This document shows positions 33,398-43,149 of a DNA stretch of 64,000 nt, piece after piece. Both the position numbers and the translations under genes were made by a program. This DNA is from an uncultured Porphyromonadaceae bacterium. Its GTDB lineage: Bacteria > Bacteroidota > Bacteroidia > Bacteroidales > Muribaculaceae. Below the pieces are notes generated by a model, which ran no database searches, was not told the origin of the DNA, and saw nothing but the letters and a program-made list of their open reading frames with translations. The DNA is taken from NCBI GenBank assembly GCA_947175425.1, contig CAMWMR010000007.1, forward strand, positions 1-64,000. Direction: 5' to 3'. The first letter of the stretch is position 1. Every line of letters begins with the position of its first letter.

Positions 33398-35428
33398 ATG
33401 GACAATAAAAACAAAGGAATTCTGCAAAAAATTCTTGTGGCGCTCGCCGCTACAATTATAATTGTATATTTTTATCCTCACCCCGAGGCCAACCGCTACA
33501 ATTACGAGACCGGGCGCCCGTGGAATTATACCAAGCTGATAGCTCCGTTCGACATTCCCATTCATCCCGACTCGGCAACGCTTGAAGCTGCCCGCGATAC
33601 TCTGAACTCGCGCTTCGTGCCTATTTTTACGTTTAACCAGCTTATTATCGATACCATTGTGGAGCGTCTCCCCGATGCTCCGGGCACGAACCTTAAATCG
33701 CGCCTCGGCTCGGAGCTGCGCAAAATCTACTCCACCGGCGTTGTGGACATGCACACAATGGAACAGATAAACTCGGGACGACTGCCAAAGGTGCGCCTGC
33801 TGAACAAAAATGTGCTCAGCGATATGTCCACGGCAGGTATGTCGTCGCCGCGCGATGTGTATCTAATGCTCGATTCGGTGCTTACCGACAGCACCATGCA
33901 CCAGTATTTTGTCCGTGCCAATCTTCACAACATTTTGCGGCCCAACTACACGCGCGATGAGGAGGAGAGCCGCCGGCACTACGAGTACGATTATTTAACC
34001 CTCACCGCCGACCGAGGCATAATCCTGCAGGGACAGACCATTATAGACAAAGGTGCCATTATTACCTCGCAGGATTTTACGAACCTACGTACCTACGAGA
34101 GCATGCTCGCGCAGCTGAACACCAATCAGAACCAGAGCAAGCTGCTCATGCTTGCGGGGCAGGCGGTGTATGTTGGGCTCCTGCTTGCGGCGCTCATGCT
34201 GTACTTCTATTTCTTTGTTCCGTCCATTTTCTCCAATATTCGTGCGCTGGTGTATATGTACACCCTTGTCACGCTGTTCTTCCTCATAGCAGCCGCGCTC
34301 AACTATTTTGTTGCGCAGGGCATATATATAGCCCCCATGATGATAGTGCCCATTCTTGTGCTTGTATTTTTTGACGGGCGCACGGCACTGTTTGTATCCA
34401 TAACCCTTGCGCTGGTGTGCGCCGGCATAACGGCGTTTGCGCTGGAATATCTGCTGCTTCAGTTCTGCGCCTGCTGTGCCACGGTGTACTCGTTGCGCGA
34501 GCTTTCGCGCCGTGCCCAGTTGTTGCGCACCTCTCTTGTTGTGGCGCTTGCCTATGTGGCGGCTTATGTGGGACTGGACTTGCTTATGAACGGCTCCTTC
34601 GACGGTGTTACCTGGCGAATGATTGTTTTCCTTTGTGTTAATGCCGCCCTCACGTCCATGGCATATATATTGATGTCGGCTGCCGAGCGTATATTCGGAT
34701 TCATGTCGGTTGTTACGCTTGTAGAGCTCGCCGATATCAATGCCCCGCTGCTCATGCGGCTGTCCAACGAGTGCCCCGGCACTTTCCAGCATGCCATTGC
34801 GGTGAGCAATCTTGCCTGTGACGCCGCCCAGAAAATCGGCGCCAATGTTCAGCTTGTGCGTGCCGGCACGCTGTACCACGATGTGGGCAAGCTTGCCAAT
34901 CCGGCGTTTTTTACCGAAAACCAGCACGGCGTGAATCCCCACGACGCACTGCCTCCCGAGCGCAGCGCCGAAATTGTGATAAACCATGTGTCGGACGGTC
35001 TTGCCCTTGCCGAACGCGCCGGCCTCCCCGAGGTGATACGCGATTTCATACGCGAGCACCACGGTGCGGGAATGGCCAAGTACTTCTACATTACCTATTG
35101 CGCCAAGCATCCCGGCGAGGATGTGGACAAAAAGCCGTTTACATATCCCGGCCCCAATCCCCGCAGCCGCGAAACATCGCTGCTCATGATGGCCGATGCC
35201 GTGGAAGCCGCCAGCCGCTCGCTGAAAGACCACACCCGCGAGGCCATTGCCGAACTTGTGAATAAAATTATCGACGGACAGATTGCCGAGGGACTTCACA
35301 ACGAATCAACCCTCGAGTTCCGCGATATTGCCCGCATTAAGGAAGCGTTTATAAAACGTCTCATGACAATTTACCATTCCCGCATAGCATATCCGGTTAT
35401 GCAGCGCCCCGAAGGCAACACACAATAA
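33398..35428 (+). CDS. 7TM-HD phosphodiesterase, PgpH family
   Basis: A 676-aa inner-membrane protein of the 7TMR-HD (PgpH) family. One N-terminal transmembrane helix (~12-28) precedes an extracytoplasmic 7TMR-HDED-like domain (~35-270), then about seven hydrophobic helices (~275-450) and a cytoplasmic HD phosphohydrolase domain (~455-660). The HD motif is HDVGK (His494-Asp495), with further metal ligands in NHVSDG and REHHGAG. PgpH proteins degrade cyclic di-AMP in other bacteria. The 3-nt spacing to rel implies joint expression. In Listeria PgpH is reported to be inhibited by (p)ppGpp, so the linkage may have regulatory meaning; here that is inference. Confidence 0.88.
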   Translation: MDNKNKGILQKILVALAATIIIVYFYPHPEANRYNYETGRPWNYTKLIAPFDIPIHPDSATLEAARDTLNSRFVPIFTFNQLIIDTIVERLPDAPGTNLKSRLGSELRKIYSTGVVDMHTMEQINSGRLPKVRLLNKNVLSDMSTAGMSSPRDVYLMLDSVLTDSTMHQYFVRANLHNILRPNYTRDEEESRRHYEYDYLTLTADRGIILQGQTIIDKGAIITSQDFTNLRTYESMLAQLNTNQNQSKLLMLAGQAVYVGLLLAALMLYFYFFVPSIFSNIRALVYMYTLVTLFFLIAAALNYFVAQGIYIAPMMIVPILVLVFFDGRTALFVSITLALVCAGITAFALEYLLLQFCACCATVYSLRELSRRAQLLRTSLVVALAYVAAYVGLDLLMNGSFDGVTWRMIVFLCVNAALTSMAYILMSAAERIFGFMSVVTLVELADINAPLLMRLSNECPGTFQHAIAVSNLACDAAQKIGANVQLVRAGTLYHDVGKLANPAFFTENQHGVNPHDALPPERSAEIVINHVSDGLALAERAGLPEVIRDFIREHHGAGMAKYFYITYCAKHPGEDVDKKPFTYPGPNPRSRETSLLMMADAVEAASRSLKDHTREAIAELVNKIIDGQIAEGLHNESTLEFRDIARIKEAFIKRLMTIYHSRIAYPVMQRPEGNTQ

Positions 35429-35455
35429 GCCTGCTGTGTAAACGTTATATTTTTG

Positions 35456-38400
35456 ATGTGGAAGGCTCATGAAATAGCGCGGCGTCTATCGCCCGCACTT
35501 GTGCTCGCGGTCGTTGTGGCCGTGACGGCGCTGTCGGCATGCTCCACCAAAAAAAACAATGCCGCAACGCGTAATTACCAGGCTTTTATCACCCGTTATA
35601 ACATATACTATAACGGCGATACCCACTACAAGGAAACTTTGGCCGATATGGAAGACAAATACGAGGACGATTATTCGCGCCGCGTGTTCATGCACCCCGT
35701 AGAGGCCAAAGCCGAAACATCGGCCCCTCAGCCGACAGGCGATTTCAACCGCTCTATCGAAAAAGCTCAAAAAGCCATTCAGCTGCGCTCAATAAAAAAG
35801 AAGCCTGCAAAAAAAAGCGGAAAAAGCAACAATGCCGCCTACAAGGCATGGATGAAGCGTGAGGAGTACAACCCCTTCCTGCACAATGCCTGGATGATGA
35901 TGGGACGAAGCCAGTACTATAACGGCGATTTCCTTGGTGCCGCTTCCACCTTTTTCTATATAAGCAAGCATTTCGGCTGGTTGCCCGCAACGGTTACGGA
36001 AAGCAAGCTCATGCAGGCTTTGAGCTATATTGCGCTCGGCTGGAATTTCGAGGCCGAAATGATTCTTACGAGAATAAAAACCGACGAGCTTACCGACAAT
36101 AAGTTGCGGCGTCTGTATAATTTCGCCTATGCCGATTTCTATATTCATGCCGACGATTACAAAGAAGCTCTCCCGTTTCTTCAGGCTGCTGTAAAAGGTG
36201 CTTCCGGCGCGCAGAAAACGCGTTTGAATTTCCTCTTGGGGCAGGTGTACAGCCATTTGGGAATGAACAAGGAGGCTTACAAGGCTTTCGGCGATGCCGG
36301 CGCGGCCTCCTCGGCCTCGTACCGCACAAAATTCAATGCCCGCATCAAGCAAAGCGAAGTGTTTACGGGTTCCGACATCGAGCCGGAAGTAAAGGCGCTG
36401 CGCCGCATGACCCGCTACGACCGCAACAAGGATTATCTCGACCAGATTTATTATGCGATAGGCAACTTGTACCTTTCGCGTGCCGATACCCTAAAGGCTA
36501 TAGAGAACTACGAAATCGCCAACGAAAAAAGTACGCGTAACGGAATCGACAAGGCTATAAACCAGCTGCGCCTGGGCGAGCTGTATTTTCAGCTCCGCAA
36601 TTATGCCAAAGCGCAGCCTTGCTATGCCGAGGCCGTGCCCCAGCTGCCCGAAACCTACGAGGATTACAAGCTGCTCAAACGCCGCTCCGATGTCCTCGAC
36701 GAACTGGCCGTGTACTCCGAGAATGTGAATTTGCAGGACTCTCTTCTGCGCCTTGCCGCCATGCCCGAAAAGGAGCGCGACGCCGTTATTGCCAAAATTA
36801 TTGAAAGGCTCAAGGAACAGGAAAAAGCCGATGCCGAAGAAGCCCGCAGGCAGGAATATCTTGCAGGTCGTGCCGCTAACGAAAATACTTTGCAGGATAA
36901 CAGCACGCAGTCGTTTACCATAAACTCCGACAATTCCTGGTACTTCTACAACACAGCCACAAAAAATGCCGGAAAAACCGAGTTCCAGAAACGTTGGGGC
37001 TCGCGAAAACTCGAGGACGACTGGCGCCGCCGAAACAAGACGAGTTTCAATATGTCGGATTTCGATTCTCCCTCCGAGGATGAGGACGAAGCCGGCGATG
37101 ACAGCAATGAAAATGCCGGAACTGCGGAGGAGAAAAAAGAAAACGAGGCTCTCTCGCAGTCCGACGACCCTCATTACCCCGAATATTATCTGGCTCAGAT
37201 TCCTTTCACCGACGCCGAAAAAGCTACCGCTCACGAAATTATTCAGGAAGGACTCTACAACATGGGTGTGATTCTCAAGGACAAGCTTGAGGATTATCCT
37301 GCCGCCATGGCCGAATTCGACCGCCTGCTTACCGATTATCCCGATAATGTATATCGACTCGACACCTATTATAATCTCTACCTCATGAAGATGCGCGAGG
37401 GTGATACCGCCGCCGCCGAGCACTGGCGTCAACTTATTCTCAACGCATTCCCCGACTCGCAGTACGGCGTTGCCATGCAGGATCCCATGTATATGGAAAA
37501 ACTCCGCACCATGGACGAGCGTCAGCAGCAGCTCTATCAGCAGACCTTCGACAACTACATGTCCAATAATAATGCCGCCGTGCACAAGGCTTATGCCGAT
37601 ATGGCCAAGAATTATCCTCTCAGCCCGATTATGCCAAAATTCATGTTCCTTGACGCTTTGGCATATGTTACCGAGAACAAACCCGAGGAGTTCAACGCCA
37701 CCCTGCGCGAGCTGCTCGAGCGTTACCCCGATACCGACATAACTCCCGTGGCAACGGCATGGCTCAAAGGTATGGCGCAGGGCCGCAAGCTGCAAGCCGG
37801 TATTTCCAATATGCGAGGTATGATTTGGGATTTGCGCCTGAGCAACGACAGTACTGCCGTCGACGGCGAGCAGGGAGCCGCCGAATTCAAGCTCAGCGCC
37901 GATGTGCCTCAGATTCTCGTATTCTCTTTCCCCACCGATCGTGTTTCGTCCAACGAACTGATATACGAAATTGCCCGCCACAACTTCCGCTCGTTCGTGG
38001 TTAAGGATTTCGACCTCGAGCCTATGAATTTCGGACGTCTCGGCATGGTGCTCGTCAAAGGCTTTGCCAATATGGAGGAACTTAACCACTACCGCAAGGT
38101 TATGGCCGATTCCGAAACTTTCCGTCTGCCCGCCGGCGTCCGTCCCATTGTTATAAGCGAGGACAACTTCGGCATCCTCATTAACGAAGGCCGTTCTTTC
38201 GAAGAATATTTCCGATATCTGGACGAGCAGAATTATGTCGATGCGCAAGCCGGATTGCTTGTCCCCGAGGAAATAGAGACCCTTGAGGAAGCCGAGGAAA
38301 ATGCACAGGCTATTATTGAAAGCATAGAGGCCGAGGAACAAGCCGAGGAACAATCCACGGACGTCCCCGAACAGGCTGTCCCCCAACCGGAACCTGTAGC

Positions 38401-38557
38401 GCCTGCCGCTCCTGCTCCCGCAACTCCTGCCGCTCCAAAACAGGAAGTTCCCGCACCGGCTCCTCCGTCTGCCAAGCCTGCTCCACAACCGTCCAAGCCT
38501 GCGCCTGTTCCCATGCTCCCCGGCAGCGAAGGCGACGACGACCCCCTGCTTGAATAA
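35456..38557 (+). CDS. PorW/SprE-like type IX secretion lipoprotein
   Basis: A 1033-aa lipoprotein. I chose the ATG at 35456 because the only alternative, one codon earlier, is TTG. The signal ends in LSAC (about Cys28). Residues ~140-650 contain many TPR-like helices (for example YNGDFLGAASTFFYI and KDYLDQIYYAIGNLY). A conserved NSWYFYNTATKNAGKTEFQKRWGSRKLEDDW block near 490-520 is typical of PorW/SprE. The C-terminal ~120 residues are Pro/Ala/Glu-rich and probably flexible. PorW helps the type IX secretion system use its energy source or connect to its periplasmic core; the core porKLMN genes are not in this window. It is 27 nt after the 7TM-HD gene. Confidence 0.85.
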   Translation: MWKAHEIARRLSPALVLAVVVAVTALSACSTKKNNAATRNYQAFITRYNIYYNGDTHYKETLADMEDKYEDDYSRRVFMHPVEAKAETSAPQPTGDFNRSIEKAQKAIQLRSIKKKPAKKSGKSNNAAYKAWMKREEYNPFLHNAWMMMGRSQYYNGDFLGAASTFFYISKHFGWLPATVTESKLMQALSYIALGWNFEAEMILTRIKTDELTDNKLRRLYNFAYADFYIHADDYKEALPFLQAAVKGASGAQKTRLNFLLGQVYSHLGMNKEAYKAFGDAGAASSASYRTKFNARIKQSEVFTGSDIEPEVKALRRMTRYDRNKDYLDQIYYAIGNLYLSRADTLKAIENYEIANEKSTRNGIDKAINQLRLGELYFQLRNYAKAQPCYAEAVPQLPETYEDYKLLKRRSDVLDELAVYSENVNLQDSLLRLAAMPEKERDAVIAKIIERLKEQEKADAEEARRQEYLAGRAANENTLQDNSTQSFTINSDNSWYFYNTATKNAGKTEFQKRWGSRKLEDDWRRRNKTSFNMSDFDSPSEDEDEAGDDSNENAGTAEEKKENEALSQSDDPHYPEYYLAQIPFTDAEKATAHEIIQEGLYNMGVILKDKLEDYPAAMAEFDRLLTDYPDNVYRLDTYYNLYLMKMREGDTAAAEHWRQLILNAFPDSQYGVAMQDPMYMEKLRTMDERQQQLYQQTFDNYMSNNNAAVHKAYADMAKNYPLSPIMPKFMFLDALAYVTENKPEEFNATLRELLERYPDTDITPVATAWLKGMAQGRKLQAGISNMRGMIWDLRLSNDSTAVDGEQGAAEFKLSADVPQILVFSFPTDRVSSNELIYEIARHNFRSFVVKDFDLEPMNFGRLGMVLVKGFANMEELNHYRKVMADSETFRLPAGVRPIVISEDNFGILINEGRSFEEYFRYLDEQNYVDAQAGLLVPEEIETLEEAEENAQAIIESIEAEEQAEEQSTDVPEQAVPQPEPVAPAAPAPATPAAPKQEVPAPAPPSAKPAPQPSKPAPVPMLPGSEGDDDPLLE

Positions 38558-38632
38558 GCTGTCCGAATGAGTATGTTAACATTATATTGCACAATATGTG
38601 TGCCACACTCACATCATTAGAGCTTTTTTTTG

Positions 38633-38640
38633 TAAATTTG
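38633..38640 (+). promoter_or_regulatory. -7 box of the polyprenyl synthase gene
   Basis: TAAATTTG, 18 nt before the start codon. No TTTG at the expected -33 distance. Confidence 0.4.
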
Positions 38641-38657
38641 CAGCTCAATAAGCTTTA

Positions 38658-39632
38658 ATGAACACTCTCGAGAACATTACGGCTAATTATAAAGCCGACT
38701 TAGATAAACTGAACCAACGTATCCACAATCGTCTGGACAGCAACAATCCGCTTCTGGGCACTATTGTGCGTTCGTTGTTGCGCACCAAAGGGAAGCAGAT
38801 ACGTCCGCTGCTTGTACTTATGAGCGCCCGCATGTGCGGTGAAATAAACGAAAAGGTACTTGCGGCCGGTGCCGCCGTGGAATTGCTGCACAACGCATCG
38901 CTTATTCACGACGATGTTGTGGACAACTCCATGACGCGCCGTAACATGCCCACTGTCAATGCGGTGTGGGATAATCATGTGGCCGTGCTCGTAGGCGACT
39001 TTTTTACGGCGTCGGCCATGCACGAGGCTATCTCTACCGGCGATATACGCATTGTGGACGTGCTGTGCAAATTAGGCAAGGATTTGTCGATGGGCGAAAT
39101 CGACCAGATTTGCAATGCCCGCGAGCATACTTTGGACGAAAACACTTACTATCGCATAATCGATTATAAAACAGCCTCCCTTTTCCTTTCGAGCGCTCAA
39201 ATGGGCTGTCTTGCCGTCGGCGCCGACGAAGAACATACCAAGGCGCTCATGGACTATGCGCTTTACTTTGGCCGCTGTTTCCAGATTCGCGACGATATTT
39301 TCGATTATTATCCTGCCGAACTTGTTGGCAAACCTACCGGCAACGACCTCCGCGAAGGCAAAATTTCGCTGCCATTGATATATGCCTTGTCAAAAGAGGA
39401 CGCTCCCGGGCGCGCCGAGGCTCTCGAACTTATAAAGCACGATGCTTTGACCGATGAGCAGATTGCCGAACTTCAGGCTTTCGCGCGCGATAACGGCGGT
39501 ATTGATTATGCCTGCAATGTAATGCGCGACCTGCGTGTCCAGGCTTTGGACGGTCTTGCCGTGTTCGGCGACTGCCCCGAATGCAAGGAGCTTGCAACGC
39601 TGTTCGACTTTATTATTGAACGTCAGTTCTGA
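38658..39632 (+). CDS. trans-polyprenyl diphosphate synthase
   Basis: A 324-aa prenyltransferase that adds isopentenyl units to allylic diphosphates. The first Asp-rich motif is in LIHDDVVDNS and the second in QIRDDIFDY, both complete. GKQIRP near the N-terminus is the substrate diphosphate site. In Bacteroidetes this type makes the side chain of menaquinone, and octaprenyl or longer chains are usual; chain length depends on the residues before the first DDxxD and cannot be fixed safely. The Ig-like lipoprotein gene starts 3 nt after its stop. Confidence 0.92.
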   Translation: MNTLENITANYKADLDKLNQRIHNRLDSNNPLLGTIVRSLLRTKGKQIRPLLVLMSARMCGEINEKVLAAGAAVELLHNASLIHDDVVDNSMTRRNMPTVNAVWDNHVAVLVGDFFTASAMHEAISTGDIRIVDVLCKLGKDLSMGEIDQICNAREHTLDENTYYRIIDYKTASLFLSSAQMGCLAVGADEEHTKALMDYALYFGRCFQIRDDIFDYYPAELVGKPTGNDLREGKISLPLIYALSKEDAPGRAEALELIKHDALTDEQIAELQAFARDNGGIDYACNVMRDLRVQALDGLAVFGDCPECKELATLFDFIIERQF

Positions 39633-39635
39633 TAT

Positions 39636-41654
39636 ATGCAGGGCAAGGGCAACAAGCATTTTTTGTATGGCATGCGTATGCTTCTGTGGGGAGCTTGCAC
39701 ATGTATGCTCGCTGCCTGCGCAAGTATAGGACGTCCCGAAGGCGGCCCCCGCGATGAAGAACCTCCTCGTTTTGTCCGTGCCGATCCTGCCCCGGGCGCT
39801 ACAGGCGTTAAAAAGAATCGTCTGACTCTGTTTTTCGACGAGAATATCCAGTTAGATGATGCCTTTAACAAGGTTGTTGTGTCGCCTCCGCAAAAAACTC
39901 CGCCCTCGGTAAGTGCTAACGGGCGCCGTCTCACAGTGGATTTGCGCGATACCATACTGGAAAATACCACCTATACCGTCGATTTTTCCGATGCTATCAA
40001 GGACCTTAACGAAGGCAATATTCTGGACGGTTTCGCTTTGGATTTCTCTACCGGCGATTCCATCGACAGCTTGCGAATTTCCGGCATAGTGCTGCAGGCC
40101 GAGAATCTCGAACCCGCTCAGGGCATGCTTGTCGGTGTATATTCTCAATTTTCCGATACCACGCTTACAACTCTTCCGCTGGAACGAATTGCGCGGACAA
40201 ACCAGTACGGCCAGTTCACCGTGCGCAACCTCAAGCCCGGCGAATACCGTGTTTTTGCAATAAACGATTTGAACCGCGACTACCATTGGGACCGCTCGGA
40301 AGACGTGGCGTTTCTGGACTTTTCGGTGAGTCCGCGGGTAGAAAGCATTGAGCTTACCGACACCCTTTATGCCTCCGACGGTGCCGACTCTCTTGTCAAC
40401 CGCAGCGGCGTCCGCTATCTTCCCAACGATATTCTGCTCTCGTGGTTCAACGAGAATTACAAGGCTCATTATCTTGCCGATTACAAGCGCCCCGTACGCA
40501 GGCAGATAACATTGAATTTCGGCGCTCCCAACGACGAGCTGCCCGAGATTGAGATAGTTGATGCTCCCGACAGCCTGAAAAACCGCAGTTTTGCCGAGCT
40601 GAGCATGTTCAAGGCAAACGCCACCCGCGACTCAATTCTTTATTGGCTGCGTCCTGAGCTTGCTGCCGTGGATTCGCTGCGCCTTGCCGTAAGTTTCATG
40701 AAAACCGATACAAACGAGGAACTTACATGGACAACCGATACCTTGCGCTTTTTCTTCCGTGACCAGAACAAGAAGAAAAAAGACAAGAAAAAAGAGAAAG
40801 AAGAGCCGGCATATACTGTCGACAGCATTACCGGCGACACTATATTTCTACCCCCACAACCGGAGGAATGGCTTGCCATTACATTAAAAATGAGCGGTTC
40901 GCAGGAATTGCATCGTCCTCTGCGTTGGGAAACATCCATGCCGCTTGCTTCGCTGGATACTGCCGGCGTGCACTTTGAAATGTTGCAGGACACACTATGG
41001 ACACCGGTTCCTTTTAAAATTCTTCCCGACAGTACCAATGTGCTCCAAGGGAGTATTATCGATAATAAATGGGAACCCGGCGAAAAGTACCGCTTAAGCA
41101 TCGACTCGCTTGCCGCCGTAAGTATCTATGATGTTTGGAACAAGCCTTTCAAACAGGAATTCACTGTAAAGAAGCTTGAGGATTATTCTTCGCTTGTTGT
41201 GAAACTGACCGGCATTGATACGCTGAGTGTTGTTGCCGAGCTTCTTAACTCCAATGATGTGCCGGTGTACCGTTCCTCGAAGCCTGCCGGAGCAACAGCC
41301 GCCGAATTTAAATTCCTCGAGCCGGGGACCTACTACCTGCGTCTGTTCATCGATGATAACGGCAACGGCAAATGGGATACCGGAAATATCGCCGCCGGAC
41401 TGCAGCCCGAGGAGGTATATTACTTCGCCAAGAAGCTGGAACTCAAAAAGAACTGGGATATCGAGCAGGAATGGGATATATACGAGTTGCCTGTGGATGT
41501 ACAGAAACCGTATGCCATAAAAAAGAACAAGCCCAAGCTTAAACGCGGCGAACAGGAACCAGTGGAGGATGAGGACGATGAAGACGATTTCTACAACAAC
41601 CCGTTCGCTCCCGGAAGAAACAATTACGGTAACGACCCCTTGCGTTACCGTTGA
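39636..41654 (+). CDS. lipoprotein with Ig-like (Big_5) domain
   Basis: A 672-aa lipoprotein. The lipobox is LAAC (about Cys28; ATG at 39672 is an alternative start). Residues ~45-140 look like an Ig-like Big_5 domain (GATGVKKNRLTLFFDE and VDFSDAIKDLNEGN), then a carboxypeptidase-regulatory-like fold (GQFTVRNLKPGEYRVFAINDLNRD). A basic, Lys-rich patch (KKKKDKKKEKEE) lies near 385-400, and the end is acidic with FAPGRNNYGNDPL. This architecture is widespread in Bacteroidetes, usually without known function. It ends 7 nt from the convergent AGCS gene, with no terminator visible between them. Confidence 0.8.
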   Translation: MQGKGNKHFLYGMRMLLWGACTCMLAACASIGRPEGGPRDEEPPRFVRADPAPGATGVKKNRLTLFFDENIQLDDAFNKVVVSPPQKTPPSVSANGRRLTVDLRDTILENTTYTVDFSDAIKDLNEGNILDGFALDFSTGDSIDSLRISGIVLQAENLEPAQGMLVGVYSQFSDTTLTTLPLERIARTNQYGQFTVRNLKPGEYRVFAINDLNRDYHWDRSEDVAFLDFSVSPRVESIELTDTLYASDGADSLVNRSGVRYLPNDILLSWFNENYKAHYLADYKRPVRRQITLNFGAPNDELPEIEIVDAPDSLKNRSFAELSMFKANATRDSILYWLRPELAAVDSLRLAVSFMKTDTNEELTWTTDTLRFFFRDQNKKKKDKKKEKEEPAYTVDSITGDTIFLPPQPEEWLAITLKMSGSQELHRPLRWETSMPLASLDTAGVHFEMLQDTLWTPVPFKILPDSTNVLQGSIIDNKWEPGEKYRLSIDSLAAVSIYDVWNKPFKQEFTVKKLEDYSSLVVKLTGIDTLSVVAELLNSNDVPVYRSSKPAGATAAEFKFLEPGTYYLRLFIDDNGNGKWDTGNIAAGLQPEEVYYFAKKLELKKNWDIEQEWDIYELPVDVQKPYAIKKNKPKLKRGEQEPVEDEDDEDDFYNNPFAPGRNNYGNDPLRYR

Positions 41655-41661
41655 CAAGTGC

Positions 41662-43077
41662 TTATTTCCAACATTCGGTTTTATCGGCTATTTCCGCAAT
41701 TGTCGAACTGCGGTAAACCGGGTCTTTGCCTTGGCGGCGCTGCTCCTTGTAATCCTTCAGACATCGCACGGCATATTTCCCGAGCACGGTTATAGCCGCG
41801 ATGTTGCAAAATGTCATAAGCGCCATTGTAATATCGGCAAATCCCCACACAAAACCAAGCGAGGCTATGCCGCCGATGAACACCATGGCAGCCACGGCAA
41901 TGCGGTATACTCCTATGAGCACCTTGCTGCGACGGATAAAAAGCAGGTTCGTTTCTCCGTAATAATAATTGGCCACAATGGATGTGAAAGCGAAAAAGAA
42001 AATCGCCACACTCACAAACACCGAGCCTATGCCGCTGTAACCGAGAGCGGAGTCAATGGCCGTTTGTGTAAGCACAATGCCGTCGGCATTTCCGGGGCCG
42101 TAGGCAACGCCGCTGCACAGAATAATGAATGCCGTGCAGGTACACATTACCAAAGTGTCGGTAAAAACTCCCAGCGCCTGAATAAGTCCCTGTTTTGCCG
42201 GATGCGATACATCGGCGGTGGCGGCTGCATTGGGTGTGGAACCTTCTCCGGCCTCGTTGCTGAACAGTCCGCGTTTTATACCCATAATCAAAGCCATTCC
42301 CACTCCTCCGCCAAGCGCCTGCTCAAATCCGAAAGCATTCTCGAAAATCATTTTCAGAACATGAGGGAATGCGCGGAAATTGAGAACTATTATAATTACG
42401 GCAAGAATAATATATCCCAATGCCATTACGGGAACAACAACAGCGCTGAACCGGGCAATACTCTGTATGCCGCCCCATATAATAACGGAGGTAAGTGCGG
42501 CAAGTACTACAGCAACCCATAGGCTGTCGGTTCCGAAAGTGTTTCCGAATGCGTCGGCTATTGTATTGGCCTGCACCGAGTTGAAAGCGAAACCGAATGT
42601 AATTGTAATGAGTATTGCAAAAGTAACTGCCCATGCGCGACTGCCTATTCCCTTCATTATATAATATGCCGGGCCGCCCATGTAGGATTTTTCGCCGTGA
42701 ACCTTATACAGCTGGCCGAGAGTGGATTCTACAAATGCCGAGGCTGCGCCCAAAAGGGCTATAATCCACATCCAGAAAATGGCTCCCGGGCCTCCCAATG
42801 CTATTGCTGTTGCCACACCGGCCAGATTTCCGGTGCCTACCCGACTGGCAAGAGATATCATAAATGCCTGAAACGATGATACCGTTCGGTGCCGTCCGGC
42901 GTTTGGATGTGCATCGTGTCGGCGTCCCGAATCGGCCAGAAGCCGGAACATTTCGCCAATCATGCCGAACTGCACGCCACGGGTGATGAAAGTGAAATAG
43001 AATGCAGCGGCAAGAAGCACCGCAATAAGAATATAGTTGCTTATAATTTCGTTTACGCAGGCAAGAGCGTTTTCCAT
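41662..43077 (-). CDS. AGCS-family sodium:alanine/glycine symporter
   Basis: A 471-aa polytopic inner-membrane carrier of the AGCS family, importing alanine or glycine with Na+. The GPGAIFWMW segment, SYMGGPAYYIMKG, NSVQANTIADAF and SNEAGEGSTPNAAATADVSHP are the AGCS signature blocks. Ten to eleven hydrophobic helices are visible. It diverges from recQ with a consensus promoter on the minus strand. Alanine versus another small amino acid is not determined. Confidence 0.93.
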   Translation of the reverse strand: MENALACVNEIISNYILIAVLLAAAFYFTFITRGVQFGMIGEMFRLLADSGRRHDAHPNAGRHRTVSSFQAFMISLASRVGTGNLAGVATAIALGGPGAIFWMWIIALLGAASAFVESTLGQLYKVHGEKSYMGGPAYYIMKGIGSRAWAVTFAILITITFGFAFNSVQANTIADAFGNTFGTDSLWVAVVLAALTSVIIWGGIQSIARFSAVVVPVMALGYIILAVIIIVLNFRAFPHVLKMIFENAFGFEQALGGGVGMALIMGIKRGLFSNEAGEGSTPNAAATADVSHPAKQGLIQALGVFTDTLVMCTCTAFIILCSGVAYGPGNADGIVLTQTAIDSALGYSGIGSVFVSVAIFFFAFTSIVANYYYGETNLLFIRRSKVLIGVYRIAVAAMVFIGGIASLGFVWGFADITMALMTFCNIAAITVLGKYAVRCLKDYKEQRRQGKDPVYRSSTIAEIADKTECWK

Positions 43078-43093
43078 AGTATCAGAGTTTTTA

Positions 43094-43126
43094 CAAAGTT
43101 ACGAATTTGGGACGTCGTAAAGCAAA
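43094..43126 (-). promoter_or_regulatory. promoter of the AGCS carrier gene
   Basis: On the minus strand TTTG (43126-43123) and TAACTTTG (43101-43094) are 21 nt apart. The start codon is 16 nt downstream, so the leader is very short. Confidence 0.65.
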
Positions 43127-43136
43127 AAAAATTGAT

Positions 43137-43144
43137 TAAATTTG
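43137..43144 (+). promoter_or_regulatory. -7 box of recQ, next to the start codon
   Basis: TAAATTTG ends 5 nt before the recQ ATG, so the message would be leaderless or nearly so. No TTTG at the usual -33 distance was found. Confidence 0.45.
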
Positions 43145-43149
43145 CACAT

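Noticed and set aside
42889-43149. Extended 5' end for recQ (87 extra codons)
   Set aside because: It would lie antisense within the AGCS gene and cross both promoters. RecQ family proteins start near the ATG at 43150.
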